NCBI GenBank assembly: GCA_050950345.1
Contig: JBMNHK010000006.1
Location: 1-64,000 of the forward strand
Length of the DNA: 64,000 bases
Source: Pelotomaculum_C sp050950345
Lineage (GTDB): Bacteria > Bacillota > Desulfotomaculia > Desulfotomaculales > Pelotomaculaceae
Reading direction: 5' to 3'
In this document: positions 8,091-16,530 of the stretch, piece after piece
How the letters are laid out: every line of letters begins with the position of its first letter
Position numbering within the stretch: position 1 is the first letter of the stretch
Made by a program: the position numbers and the translations under genes
Notes under the pieces: model-generated
Seen by the model: the letters and a program-made list of their open reading frames with translations, nothing else
Databases searched by the model: none
Told to the model about the DNA's origin: nothing

Positions 8091-8154
8091 ATTATTTTGA
8101 ACTTTATTAATTTTGAAGTATCATTATTTTGGACTTCATGAATTACGAAGTATC
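8091..8154. repeat. Two tandem 32-bp repeats, each a near-palindrome
   Basis: Units 8091-8122 and 8123-8154 lie head to tail without a gap and differ at about five positions. Each unit contains an ACTT(C)...(G)AAGT dyad with 9-10 bases between the arms. Placed between the divergent glnA and ATPase genes, they look like a double operator. The rest of the 356-base gap is AT-rich with no other feature that I can support. Confidence 0.6.
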
Positions 8155-8232
8155 TTCATATGGTAATTAGACGGGGTATCAAAATGATCAATAAAAAAAT
8201 AATGCTTCGATCCGCATAAGGAGGTACTTCCA

Positions 8233-9345
8233 ATGAAGGGAAGAGTGATTAAGTTTTTCCCGGGCGGCAACACTGCCTACGGCTTTCATTCATTTTACGA
8301 CAATATTATTGAAGCAGATGCTAACAGGATCTATATTTTAAAGGGCGGGCCCGGTGTGGGCAAATCAACGTTTATGCGCAGCATTGGTGAAGCGGTACAG
8401 GCATTGGGCTACGATATTGAGTTCCATTGCTGTTCTTCCGATAACGGCTCCCTGGATGGTTTGGTTATTCCATCTATTCGGGTGGCTTTGCTGGACGGTA
8501 CAAGTCCGCACCTTGTTGATCCCAAGAACCCGGGAGCTGTTGATGAAATATTAAACCTGGGTGATTTTTGGGATGAAGGAGGGATCAGGGAAAAACGGGA
8601 TGAAATCCTGGCGGTTAATAAAGAGATCAGTCGCCTGTTTAAGCATGCCTATACCTACCTTGCCGCAGCTAAAGCCTTCCTGGACGAGGTAGAAACCTTC
8701 TATACGGAAAGCGGAGCTTTTAGCCCGGGCGCCTTTGACAGAATGGCACTGGAACTCACCCGTGAAATCTTTACAGGTAAATCCCGGCAGACTGATGCTC
8801 CAAAGGCACGCCATCTTTTTGCCACTGCTATAACCCCAGACGGGCTGGTCAGTCACCTGGAAACCATAGTGGGGCACCTGGAGAAACGGTATATCATCGA
8901 AGGTGATGACGGCACCGGCAAAACCGTCCTGGTAAGGCGCTTAATGGAAACAGCTCTAACCAGGGGCTACAATGTGACCGCCTTCCATTGTGCCTTAAAC
9001 CCAAAAGAAATCGAGCATCTGGTGATCCATGATCTGAGCCTGGCCATTATCAACAGTGTTGAACCTCATTTCTATCAACCCCAGGCAGGTGACGTGGTAG
9101 CCAATACCATGGACTGCGTGGCCCCTGTTACCAGCGCAGAATATTTAGCTGAAAGAGATACCGCCAGGGGTTTATACCGGCAATGCATGGAACAGGCCGT
9201 AGCCTTTATCGGCCGGGCTAAAAAGCAACACGATCTGCTGGAGCAATACTACGTACCTTATATGGATTTTGACGGTATCAATCAAATGCGGGATAAAACT
9301 TTGCACAGTATCCTGGCCCTATTGGAAAACAATAAAGAAAAATAG
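8233..9345 (+). CDS. ATPase with two P-loops, PRK06851-like, function unknown
   Basis: A 370-residue protein made of two similar NTPase halves. Walker A motifs are GGPGVGKST (38-46) and GDDGTGKT (224-231). Each half then has a conserved HC pair in the next strand (FHCCSSDNGSLDG and AFHCALNPKEIEHL). I recognise the layout as the PRK06851-type hypothetical ATPase common in spore-forming Clostridia and Bacilli; no role is established that I can state. The ATG has AAGGAGG 8 bases upstream. It appears monocistronic, preceded by a pair of operator-like repeats and followed by the gdhA leader region. Confidence 0.8.
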   Translation: MKGRVIKFFPGGNTAYGFHSFYDNIIEADANRIYILKGGPGVGKSTFMRSIGEAVQALGYDIEFHCCSSDNGSLDGLVIPSIRVALLDGTSPHLVDPKNPGAVDEILNLGDFWDEGGIREKRDEILAVNKEISRLFKHAYTYLAAAKAFLDEVETFYTESGAFSPGAFDRMALELTREIFTGKSRQTDAPKARHLFATAITPDGLVSHLETIVGHLEKRYIIEGDDGTGKTVLVRRLMETALTRGYNVTAFHCALNPKEIEHLVIHDLSLAIINSVEPHFYQPQAGDVVANTMDCVAPVTSAEYLAERDTARGLYRQCMEQAVAFIGRAKKQHDLLEQYYVPYMDFDGINQMRDKTLHSILALLENNKEK

Positions 9346-9384
9346 TTTGGCCGGCAATTGCCATTAAGTACCTCCCATTTTGTT

Positions 9385-9412
9385 TTGTATGAGGTTTCAT
9401 ATTTGGTATATT
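9385..9412 (+). promoter_or_regulatory. Possible promoter for the gdhA leader
   Basis: TTGTAT (9385-9390) and TATATT (9407-9412) are separated by 16 bases, in an AT-rich stretch directly upstream of the 17-codon leader ORF and gdhA. Confidence 0.4.
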
Positions 9413-9440
9413 ATATTTACATAAAAAAGGGAGGAAATTA

Positions 9441-9494
9441 ATGCTTTTACTCGAAACACTTTTAGGTAAACGTTTTGATGCGGACAAATTATAA
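9441..9494 (+). CDS. 17-residue leader peptide upstream of gdhA
   Basis: ATG at 9441 has a strong GGGAGG site 6 bases upstream and opens a 17-codon frame, MLLLETLLGKRFDADKL, ending at 9494. Five of the first eight residues are leucine. It lies 83 bases before gdhA with no terminator hairpin between that I can find, so ribosome-mediated attenuation is not proven. It may simply be a small protein or a translation-coupled leader. Confidence 0.4.
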   Translation: MLLLETLLGKRFDADKL

Positions 9495-9577
9495 AGATTG
9501 AGATTTATAATTAGAAGTATTTTGAATTAACTGTTTTTGTCTAAAAATCAAAACAAGAGAATAAGGAGGCATCTCAA

Positions 9578-10918
9578 TTGGGTCTTACACTGCAAGCAAC
9601 CAAGGACGTAATGGAACAGGTGATTAAAAGAAACCCCGGTGAGGATGTATTTCACCAGGCCGTTATTGAAGTACTGGAATCCTTGGAGCCGGTTATCGAA
9701 AAGAGCCCTGAATATGCTGCTGTACTGTCCAGAATAGTAGAACCGGAAAGGCAAATCATCTTCCGCGTACCCTGGGTTGATGACCAGGGCAACATCCAGG
9801 TTAACCGCGGCTTCCGCGTTCAATTCAACAGCGCTATCGGACCTTATAAGGGTGGCTTGCGCTTTCACCCTTCAGTAAATATTGGGATTATTAAATTCCT
9901 GGGCTTTGAACAAATATTTAAAAACTCCTTAACTGGTCTGCCTATTGGCGGAGGCAAAGGCGGCAGCGACTTCGACCCGAAAGGAAAGTCAGAGGCTGAA
10001 GTCATGCGTTTCTGTCAGAGTTACATGAACGAGCTGTACCGCTATATTGGAGCAGATGTTGACGTGCCTGCCGGAGACATTGGTGTGGGCGCCCGTGAGG
10101 TAGGTTTTTTGTATGGCCAGTACAAGCGGTTGACAGGGATTTACCATGGTGTGTTTACCGGTAAGGGTTTAACCTATGGCGGCAGTCTGGCCAGAACTGA
10201 AGCTACCGGTTTCGGACTTGTATATTTTCTAAATGAGATGCTGAAGGAGAAAGGTGAAAAACTGGCCAATAAGACCGTTGTTGTTTCAGGCTCCGGCAAC
10301 GTGGCCACTTACGCCGCTCAAAAGGCCCAGGAACTTGGCGCCCATGTTGTCGCCATGAGTGACTCCAATGGTTATATTTATGATCCCAAGGGCATTAACC
10401 TGGACGTGATTAAGCAGATCAAACAAGTGGAAAGAAAACGGATCAGCGCTTATACCGAACAGATCCCCTCTGCCGAGTACCATGAAGGGGCGGCAAATAT
10501 CTGGTCCATCAAGTGTGACATAGCCCTCCCCTGCGCTACCCAAAACGAGCTTGACGGGGCCTCAGCAGCAAAGCTTGTGGCCAATGGGGTCAAGGTTGTA
10601 GCAGAGGGAGCCAATATGCCTTCTACACCGGAAGCGATCAAAACGTTCCAGGACAACAACGTATTTTTTGGCCCGGCCAAAGCCTGCAACGCCGGCGGTG
10701 TAGCCACCTCGGCCCTGGAAATGTCCCAAAACAGCATGCGGCTGTCCTGGTCTTTTGAAGAAGTCGACGCCAAACTAAAGGATATTATGGTTAATATCTA
10801 CCGCGCAACCAGCGAAGCAGCTGAGGCATACGGTTTAAAAGGCAACCTGGTCGCAGGCGCCAATATCGCCGGCTTCATTAAAGTAGCCAAAGCCATGCTC
10901 GCTCAAGGCGTCGTATAA
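9578..10918 (+). CDS. gdhA: Glutamate dehydrogenase, NADP-type hexameric
   Basis: A 446-residue GDH. The N-terminal substrate domain holds the catalytic lysine region (PIGGGKGGSDFDPKGKS, K127). Upstream lies the glutamate-binding GPYKGGLRFHPSVN motif, and the C-terminal Rossmann domain has VVSGSGNVATYAAQKA. It interconverts 2-oxoglutarate plus ammonia and glutamate. Length and motif spacing fit the short, NADP-preferring family; coenzyme choice is inferred. The start is TTG with AAGGAGG 8 bases before it. A strong bidirectional terminator follows. It is preceded by a tiny leader ORF, which suggests regulated expression. Confidence 0.95.
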   Translation: MGLTLQATKDVMEQVIKRNPGEDVFHQAVIEVLESLEPVIEKSPEYAAVLSRIVEPERQIIFRVPWVDDQGNIQVNRGFRVQFNSAIGPYKGGLRFHPSVNIGIIKFLGFEQIFKNSLTGLPIGGGKGGSDFDPKGKSEAEVMRFCQSYMNELYRYIGADVDVPAGDIGVGAREVGFLYGQYKRLTGIYHGVFTGKGLTYGGSLARTEATGFGLVYFLNEMLKEKGEKLANKTVVVSGSGNVATYAAQKAQELGAHVVAMSDSNGYIYDPKGINLDVIKQIKQVERKRISAYTEQIPSAEYHEGAANIWSIKCDIALPCATQNELDGASAAKLVANGVKVVAEGANMPSTPEAIKTFQDNNVFFGPAKACNAGGVATSALEMSQNSMRLSWSFEEVDAKLKDIMVNIYRATSEAAEAYGLKGNLVAGANIAGFIKVAKAMLAQGVV

Positions 10919-10965
10919 CCTAAAAGCCTCCTGTTTATAGTATTTATAGAATTCCATTTACAAAC

Positions 10966-11002
10966 AAACAGGTTGTCTCGCCATATGGGAGACAACCTGT
11001 TT
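10966..11002. terminator. Bidirectional terminator between gdhA and the anti-sigma gene
   Basis: A perfect 14-base-pair stem (AAACAGGTTGTCTC with its complement) has a 9-base loop. The genes on each side converge on it, and both outer arms end in A/T runs. Confidence 0.9.
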
Positions 11003-11010
11003 ATCTTTAA

Positions 11011-12183
11011 TTAAATTTTAATCGATGATGCTGTGCGAATAATTCCTTCCCTGGGAATATCACCTTCTATGGTAAAGAGCCACTCATCAAGCTGCCAGCA
11101 GAGGGTAGTATAACCGCTCTGCTGAGCAACACCCTGGTTTTCTATTACTAAATAGGCTTTTACACCGTTAATATAGATTATTTGACCACCTTGCCCGCTA
11201 GCGCCTGCAGCGCCAACCCGGCTTTGACTGATTCTGAAAGACTCCCTGCCGACCTGATAATTCTGGTAGACAATCCCCGTCTCCCAGGTAACATCAATTA
11301 GCCTGGCCTGTGACGGCAGGTAATCAGGCACCACAGGGACAAAGCCGACTTCCCTGGCCGCCTCTTCCAGAGTACCACTGTGTGGCTTAGCAGTGTCTGC
11401 TATGGAAAACATTCTGGCGTCTACCCCAGGGTCGCTGGTGGCCATAGGGATAAAACTGTCTTCCCCCGCGGCAACGCCTTCCCCGTTGGCAGCTTTCTGC
11501 TTTGGCTCAGGGTTTCCTGCGCCGGCAGCAGCTGTGTCCTGCTGCATTCCCGTTATCCCGCTCCTGCTGTCATTTGTCTCTAGATAACGGCCCGTTGCTT
11601 GTTGCCCCGGGTTTTTCAAAGCATCACCGGCAGGCTCCACCACCGCAGGCGGCGCGGTTTCAACCGGATCTTCCGCCGGGGCCGTTTCTTTTGCGGCAGA
11701 CGCCGCAGTTGTCTCCGGTGGTGTTGGCTCCAATGGAGACAATGACTTTGTGCTGATGTTTCCCGCCTCATCAGCACCCAGCCGGGTTTGGTCGTTGAAC
11801 AAAGCTACTGACGGATTTGTCTGCTGCGGCAAATAGTACTTTTGGAAACCAAAGTAACCGGTTATCAGTACCAGGGCCAGCATGGCTGCAGCAAATGCCG
11901 GCGTTTTGAGCAAGTTGAAAAATCTGTTGCCGCCGCCTGACAGCTTAACCTGATCAGCCAGGGCATGCTCAATCCTCTGGTTCAGGTTGGGAGGTACTTC
12001 AATACTGTTGAGCATATCCAGCACAGTAGTCCTCAACATATCATCCGCGGCCTTGACCATTTGAAACTCATCGCGGCAGTGCCGGCAATTGGCCAGATGG
12101 GCCCTAACCGCCTGTTCATCCCGGGGAGAAAGCGTCCTGTCCAGTAAATCGTTAAATCTTTTGATAAACTTCTCACAACGCAT
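11011..12183 (-). CDS. Membrane anti-sigma factor with zinc-binding domain
   Basis: A 390-residue protein. Residues 1-40 form a ZAS domain with H29-x3-C33-x2-C36 plus C3, the zinc anti-sigma signature of RsiW/ChrR-type proteins. One membrane helix follows at about 95-112. A long, low-complexity Pro/Ala/Glu/Thr-rich stalk (about 120-240) leads to an outside domain rich in beta structure (about 255-390) that resembles the DUF4367 type. It should hold the ECF sigma factor inactive at the membrane until an envelope signal triggers release. The start overlaps the sigma gene by 11 bases, so the two are translationally coupled. Confidence 0.87.
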   Translation of the reverse strand: MRCEKFIKRFNDLLDRTLSPRDEQAVRAHLANCRHCRDEFQMVKAADDMLRTTVLDMLNSIEVPPNLNQRIEHALADQVKLSGGGNRFFNLLKTPAFAAAMLALVLITGYFGFQKYYLPQQTNPSVALFNDQTRLGADEAGNISTKSLSPLEPTPPETTAASAAKETAPAEDPVETAPPAVVEPAGDALKNPGQQATGRYLETNDSRSGITGMQQDTAAAGAGNPEPKQKAANGEGVAAGEDSFIPMATSDPGVDARMFSIADTAKPHSGTLEEAAREVGFVPVVPDYLPSQARLIDVTWETGIVYQNYQVGRESFRISQSRVGAAGASGQGGQIIYINGVKAYLVIENQGVAQQSGYTTLCWQLDEWLFTIEGDIPREGIIRTASSIKI

Positions 12184-12709
12184 ACTTGTTACCTCTCTCC
12201 AGGCGTTCCCTCAGCAGGTTGCGGGCAGAGTTCAGCCTTGATTTTACAGTCCCCTCCGGGATCCCCAACACTTCCGATACTTTTTTCACGCTGAAATCAT
12301 TACCATAAAAAAGTGTGAGTACCAGCCGGTGCTCCGGGCTTAAGGTAGCAATTGTTTTCCTGAGATCTAACCTCTGTTCCACTTCGGCAATTTCCCCATT
12401 TCCGGTTCCAGGATTGTTAGAGATTTTATAGATAATCTGGCTGTCCCGGTTTAGTTTGCGCAATCTGTCGTAGCATAAATTTACCACTATCCGGTAAAGC
12501 CAGGTCTTAAAGGATGATTCCATGCGAAATGTGTGCAGCTTGCGATAACAGGTCAAAAAGGCCTCCTGCACCACATCTTCAACCTCGGTATGATCCCTCA
12601 AAACCATGGATGCGGTACGAAAAGCGTCAGCTGAATATAACTGCACCAGCTGGGCAAAAGCATCTTTATCACCTGATTGAGCTAATCTGATCAGACTTTT
12701 TTCGGACAA
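12173..12709 (-). CDS. ECF-type RNA polymerase sigma factor
   Basis: A 178-residue sigma-70 family protein with only regions 2 and 4. Region 2 shows the DAFRTASMVLRDHTEVEDVVQEAFLTCYRKL block (about 28-58) and FKTWLYRIVVNLCYDRLRK. Region 4 shows PEHRLVLTLFYGNDFSVKKVSEVLGIPEGTVKSRLNSAR (about 122-160). It is SigW/RpoE-like and paired with the overlapping anti-sigma gene. The regulon and signal are unknown. The gene is transcribed away from the tRNA-like RNA locus. Confidence 0.93.
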   Translation of the reverse strand: MSEKSLIRLAQSGDKDAFAQLVQLYSADAFRTASMVLRDHTEVEDVVQEAFLTCYRKLHTFRMESSFKTWLYRIVVNLCYDRLRKLNRDSQIIYKISNNPGTGNGEIAEVEQRLDLRKTIATLSPEHRLVLTLFYGNDFSVKKVSEVLGIPEGTVKSRLNSARNLLRERLERGNKYAL

Positions 12710-12832
12710 AGTCCTATCTCCTGTCCTCCAATTTATCTAAACGCATTTATTTGCGGTATACTTATTAGACGCGAGTGCCACCCAACAGGTTCACCCGTGT
12801 CTACTGCTTCAAAGCAAAACAGCTTTTTCTTA

Positions 12833-12862
12833 TTGACAAGTCTAACATTTAAGTGCCATAAT
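12833..12862 (+). promoter_or_regulatory. Promoter of the tRNA-like RNA locus
   Basis: TTGACA (12833-12838) and CATAAT (12857-12862) are 18 bases apart on the plus strand. The predicted transcription start is near 12869, 14 bases before the tRNA-like fold. No protein gene on this strand uses it. Confidence 0.55.
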
Positions 12863-12868
12863 TGTAAT

Positions 12869-13067
12869 GGCAATATTTTCCTGGAGTAGTGTCGGGAACA
12901 CAGCAGGGGCCGGGACCCGCTACACGGTTCGATTCCGTGTTTCTCCAAAAAAGGAAGCCCTGGCTTTTAGCTGGGGCTCTCCTGGCTACTTTAGACATAT
13001 ACATTTTGTGGCCATGCCGTTATACCATCACCTGCCCGGAGCTTCCTCTATCGCTTCCGGCTTTTTT
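12869..13067 (+). ncRNA. Small RNA locus containing a compact tRNA-like cloverleaf (12883-12947)
   Basis: Bases 12883-12947 fold into four arms. The acceptor is GGAGTA with TTCTCC, with one mismatch. A D-arm-like hairpin GTGT/ACAC has a CGGGA loop. An anticodon-like arm AGC(A)GGG/CCCGCT has a 7-base loop (GCCGGGA) and one bulged A. The T-arm is canonical, CACGG-TTCGATT-CCGTG. The whole is only 64 bases plus a discriminator A. U33 is missing and no standard anticodon can be assigned with confidence. A second hairpin (AGCCC...GGGCT, 12956-12978) and a terminator (13036-13067) follow. It could be a degenerate tRNA, a remnant of selC that lost its anticodon arm, or a tRNA-mimic regulatory RNA. 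The region is not long enough for tmRNA. Confidence 0.45.
13036..13067 (+). terminator. Terminator of the tRNA-like RNA locus
   Basis: CCGGAGC (13036-13042) pairs with GCTTCCGG (13053-13060), with one bulged base, followed by CTTTTTT. The T-run is on the plus strand only, so it serves a plus-strand transcript and not alr. Confidence 0.6.
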
Positions 13068-13099
13068 GGAGGTATACCGTTTCGATTTTCTTCACCCGG

Positions 13100-14221
13100 T
13101 TAAATAAATACTCTCGGGACACGGTGGTTGACCATACAGGTTACCTCGTAATTAATGGTCCCCAGAGTTTCTGCAACCTCATCGGCAGAAATCTCCTGCT
13201 CCCTTTGCCTCCCGATGAGCACAGCTTCATCTCCAATTCTAACGCCAGGTATATTGCCCACATCAACCATGATCTGATCCATGCAGACTCTGCCGACGAC
13301 AGGGGCCCGACGGCCGTTTAACAACACTTCCCCCCTGGAGGACAACAGCCTGGCATAACCATCGGCATAGCCTATGGAGACCGTAGCGATCACCGTATCC
13401 CGGCTGGTTTCATAAGTGCAGCCATAGCTGACCTTAAAGCCTGCCGGCACCTCTTTGACATAAGACACCCGGGCTTTCAAACTCATAACAGGAGTAAGGG
13501 CAATTTTGCCGCGGTCCACCTCATGGGACGGATACAACCCGTAAAGGATGATGCCGGCCCTGACCAGATCCAGATGAGTAGCAGGCAATTCCATGATCGC
13601 CGCACTGTTGGCAGCATGACGCAAGGGGAATTCCAGACCGTTTTGACGCAATTTTTCAATGAGCTCTGTGAATCTGTGCAACTGCTGCAGGGTATAGCTC
13701 TTATCTTTTTCATCTGCAGCGGCAAAATGGGTAAAGATCCCTTCCAATTCCAGGTTTGGCTGGCGGGCTAACTCCAGGATATCCTGCACCAGGTGCGGCG
13801 AGTCGTGCCAGCCCAGCCGGCCCATGCCCGTATCCACCTTAAGATGCACTTTAGCCTTAGTTCCCAACCTGGCGGCAACTTCACCCAAAGCTATGCCCAT
13901 ATCAAGAGTATAAACAGCCTGAGTTAGCTGGTAATAAACTGCTTCACTATATTGCTCCGGCGTCAGGTACCCCAGCACCAACACAGGCGCATCGATGCCT
14001 GCTTCGCGCAACTCCACGCCTTCCGAAACACGGGCTACCCCCAGCCAGCTGGCGCCGGAAGCCAGAGCAACTTTACTGACCTCAACAGCCCCATGTCCAT
14101 AGGCATTGGCCTTCACCACAGCCAGGATGCCGGCCGCCGGGTCAGTAACCCGGCGAATTTCCCGCATGTTTGCGGCAACTGCTCCCAAATTAATTTCCAC
14201 CCAAGCAGGATAAGACTGCAA
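13100..14221 (-). CDS. alr: Alanine racemase
   Basis: A 373-residue PLP enzyme. The N-terminal barrel carries the cofactor lysine K37 in AVVKANAYGHG. The C-terminal domain holds the second base, tyrosine, in the VSYGCTY motif (about residue 262), and the RVCMDQIMVDVG block lies near 310. It converts L-alanine to D-alanine for peptidoglycan. It follows nnr after 42 bases and is the last gene of an acpS-nnr-alr set. In Bacillus, alr is followed by the ndoAI-ndoA antitoxin/toxin pair; that pair is found 8 kb away here. Confidence 0.96.
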   Translation of the reverse strand: MQSYPAWVEINLGAVAANMREIRRVTDPAAGILAVVKANAYGHGAVEVSKVALASGASWLGVARVSEGVELREAGIDAPVLVLGYLTPEQYSEAVYYQLTQAVYTLDMGIALGEVAARLGTKAKVHLKVDTGMGRLGWHDSPHLVQDILELARQPNLELEGIFTHFAAADEKDKSYTLQQLHRFTELIEKLRQNGLEFPLRHAANSAAIMELPATHLDLVRAGIILYGLYPSHEVDRGKIALTPVMSLKARVSYVKEVPAGFKVSYGCTYETSRDTVIATVSIGYADGYARLLSSRGEVLLNGRRAPVVGRVCMDQIMVDVGNIPGVRIGDEAVLIGRQREQEISADEVAETLGTINYEVTCMVNHRVPRVFI

Positions 14222-14263
14222 AGCATTTCACCTTCTAAGAAAATAAATTTATGGATGTTTTAA

Positions 14264-15823
14264 TTAATCTCTATTTTGGCTGACCTCTAAAGACGCCTCC
14301 GGCAGAGCTGCCAGGATATCCCCGGCGACCATCGCCATCATGCCCCGGCGCCTGGCCGCAATATCGCCGGCCAGGCCATGGATATATGCCCCTGCCGCAG
14401 CCGCCTGGGAGACTTCCAGACCTTGCCCGATGAGGGCTGCCACAACACCTGTCAGGACATCGCCGCTGCCTGCTGTGGCCATGCCGGGATTGCCGGAAGG
14501 GTTGATGTAGACAGCGCCGTTAGGTGTGGCTACAATTGTCCTGGCTCCCTTCAAAAGAACCACCACATTCCAGTCAGCCGCTGCACTGGTAGCTACTGCT
14601 AATCTATCCCGTTGGATCTCGCGTGTACTGGTCCCCATCAACCTGGCCATTTCCCCCGGATGAGGCGTTACTACCACAGGAGCCTGCATTTTTCTCAATA
14701 CATCCGTGTCTCCAGCCAGGGCATTCAGGGCGTCTGCGTCCAGCACACAGGGAACCTTGACACCCGGCAGCAATTCTTTGATCAAAGCCACCACTTCCGG
14801 GTCTGTTGACAGGCCGGGCCCGATGGCCAGGGCATCCATGCCGTCTAAAAGGGTTAAAATCCGCTGTTTGGCTCCCCTGGCCAATCTGCCCTTATCGGAG
14901 TCAGGCAAAGAAGCTGTCATCACTTCCGTTAGTTTGGCTTCCATAATATCGTGCAGTGTTTCCGGAACTGCCACCGTAACCAAACCAGCCCCGGCCCGTA
15001 TGACAGCTTCGCCGCAGAGGCTTGCGGCTCCGGTCATGCCACGGGAACCTGCAACCACCAACACCCGGCCAAAATCACCCTTATGGGCGGCAGATTCACG
15101 GTTAGGCAACCATCCTCTCACCAGATGAGGGGTGGTCAGGTATCTCTGAGGACCGTATTTTTCCACCAGTCCGGCCGGGATAGATATGTCTACCACATGC
15201 AAGTTGCCTACATAATCAGCCCCGGGTTCCAAAAGCAAGCCAAGTTTCGGCAATCCAAAAGTTACCGTATGGCCGGCCTGGATGCAGGAGTCACTGACCT
15301 TGCCGCTGTCAGCTTCCAAACCGGAAGGAATATCCACGGCCACGATGGGTTTACCGCTCCCATTTAAAGCCTCAAAAATCCGGCCGGCCTTTTCACCAAC
15401 CTTGCCTTTAAAACCCGTCCCATAAACAGCGTCTACAATCAAATCGGTATTCATCAGTATGAGCCGTGCAATATTTATACCGTCACCATGGAGTAAGGAA
15501 TACACCTTTTGTCCCATTTTATGCCATATGCCCAGATTAACGGCGGCGTTTTCAGAGAAATCCTCCATATCGGCCAGAGCCAATAGCTTCACCTCTGCCC
15601 CCATATTCACCAGATGGCGGGCGGCAACCAGCCCGTCACCACCATTGTTGCCCTTACCGATAAAGATGGTTACTGTTTTATCCCGCACGTCACCCAATAC
15701 CTGCCTGACAACTTCCGCAACATGACGGCCTGCGTTTTCCATTAAGACCAGACTGGGCAAGCCATAATCCTCTATGGCAATCCTCTCCAGTTCCTTCATT
15801 TCTGCGGCAGTAACCAGCCTCAT
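14264..15823 (-). CDS. nnr: Bifunctional NAD(P)H-hydrate epimerase / ADP-dependent dehydratase
   Basis: A 519-residue fusion. The N-terminal YjeF_N domain (about 1-215) is the epimerase, with FIGKGNNGGDGLVAAR near 52-67. The C-terminal carbohydrate-kinase-like domain (about 230-505) is the dehydratase, with AIGPGLSTD, VTPHPGEMARL and GNPGMATAGSGDVLTG blocks. Together they repair hydrated NAD(P)H. The fused form is usual in bacteria and the length is normal. It overlaps acpS by 4 bases and precedes alr, so the three genes form one unit. Confidence 0.96.
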   Translation of the reverse strand: MRLVTAAEMKELERIAIEDYGLPSLVLMENAGRHVAEVVRQVLGDVRDKTVTIFIGKGNNGGDGLVAARHLVNMGAEVKLLALADMEDFSENAAVNLGIWHKMGQKVYSLLHGDGINIARLILMNTDLIVDAVYGTGFKGKVGEKAGRIFEALNGSGKPIVAVDIPSGLEADSGKVSDSCIQAGHTVTFGLPKLGLLLEPGADYVGNLHVVDISIPAGLVEKYGPQRYLTTPHLVRGWLPNRESAAHKGDFGRVLVVAGSRGMTGAASLCGEAVIRAGAGLVTVAVPETLHDIMEAKLTEVMTASLPDSDKGRLARGAKQRILTLLDGMDALAIGPGLSTDPEVVALIKELLPGVKVPCVLDADALNALAGDTDVLRKMQAPVVVTPHPGEMARLMGTSTREIQRDRLAVATSAAADWNVVVLLKGARTIVATPNGAVYINPSGNPGMATAGSGDVLTGVVAALIGQGLEVSQAAAAGAYIHGLAGDIAARRRGMMAMVAGDILAALPEASLEVSQNRD

Positions 15824-16236
15824 ACATTTCCCCTCCGTCCGGTGGCTATGGCAAAAGCCACCGCATTTTTTTTACTATGGGATACAGACAGATACCATTC
15901 CCGGATACCTCTTGCCCGGGCCAATTCTGCTGCATTGCCATGCAACATTACTTCCGGCGGCCCGTCCGTACCGCGTCTTACTTCCACATCAACCCACCGG
16001 CAATGCTGTAAGCCGCTGCCCATGACTTTCAATACTGCTTCTTTGGCGGCAAAGCGCGCTGCATAGCCCGGGAAACGGTCACGCCTGGCTTCGCAATAAG
16101 CAATCTCAGCCGGGGTAAAGACACGCTCTAGAAACCTGTTGCCGGAGCGTTCAATGGCCTGCCGGATCCGGTTTATTTCAATTATATCCGTGCCTACCCC
16201 GATGATTGAGTTTGCCTGTTTTTCTTTGTAGAACAA
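15820..16236 (-). CDS. acpS: Holo-[acyl-carrier-protein] synthase
   Basis: AcpS moves 4'-phosphopantetheine from CoA to acyl carrier protein. The protein shows IIGVGTDIIEINRI at the N-terminus, the magnesium-binding RFAAKEAVLKVMG block near residue 60-72, and LSVSHSKKNAVAFAIA near the end. The start is set at TTG 16236, giving 138 residues, because GGAGG lies 6 bases before it; an ATG at 16290 would add 18 residues that relatives lack. The stop overlaps nnr by 4 bases. The roughly 290-base gap upstream, shared with the divergent MFS gene, shows no other feature I can support. Confidence 0.93.
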   Translation of the reverse strand: MFYKEKQANSIIGVGTDIIEINRIRQAIERSGNRFLERVFTPAEIAYCEARRDRFPGYAARFAAKEAVLKVMGSGLQHCRWVDVEVRRGTDGPPEVMLHGNAAELARARGIREWYLSVSHSKKNAVAFAIATGRRGNV

Positions 16237-16530
16237 AGGCACACCTCCAACCAAAAACGATAAAAACTTCCCTTCTATATTCCGCGTCATACCTATTGTT
16301 CACAGGAAAGCTTTGCCATATACCACGGGCTAACTTGTGAGCCGGCTGTTATCCCTTAATTATAGAATATCACATATCCCAACGAAACTGATGGGTTTTC
16401 CTGGTCAAAACACCCGTGAAAATCATTCTTTATCCTCATAAAGCAAAATATTTGGTAGCTTTTATTATGGCGCAGATATATCATGTTGATAGAACAATTA
16501 TTATATAACTTGTTTAATAGTTAAAAGGGG

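Noticed and set aside
12733..12948. 71-codon minus-strand frame starting MEKHGIEPCSG
   Set aside because: The start is the antisense of a T-arm (GGTTCGATTCC), a common artefact over tRNA-like sequences.
12883..13067. tmRNA (ssrA) identity for the tRNA-like locus
   Set aside because: Only about 200 bases, no tag-peptide frame and no alanine-type acceptor; the T-arm alone is shared.
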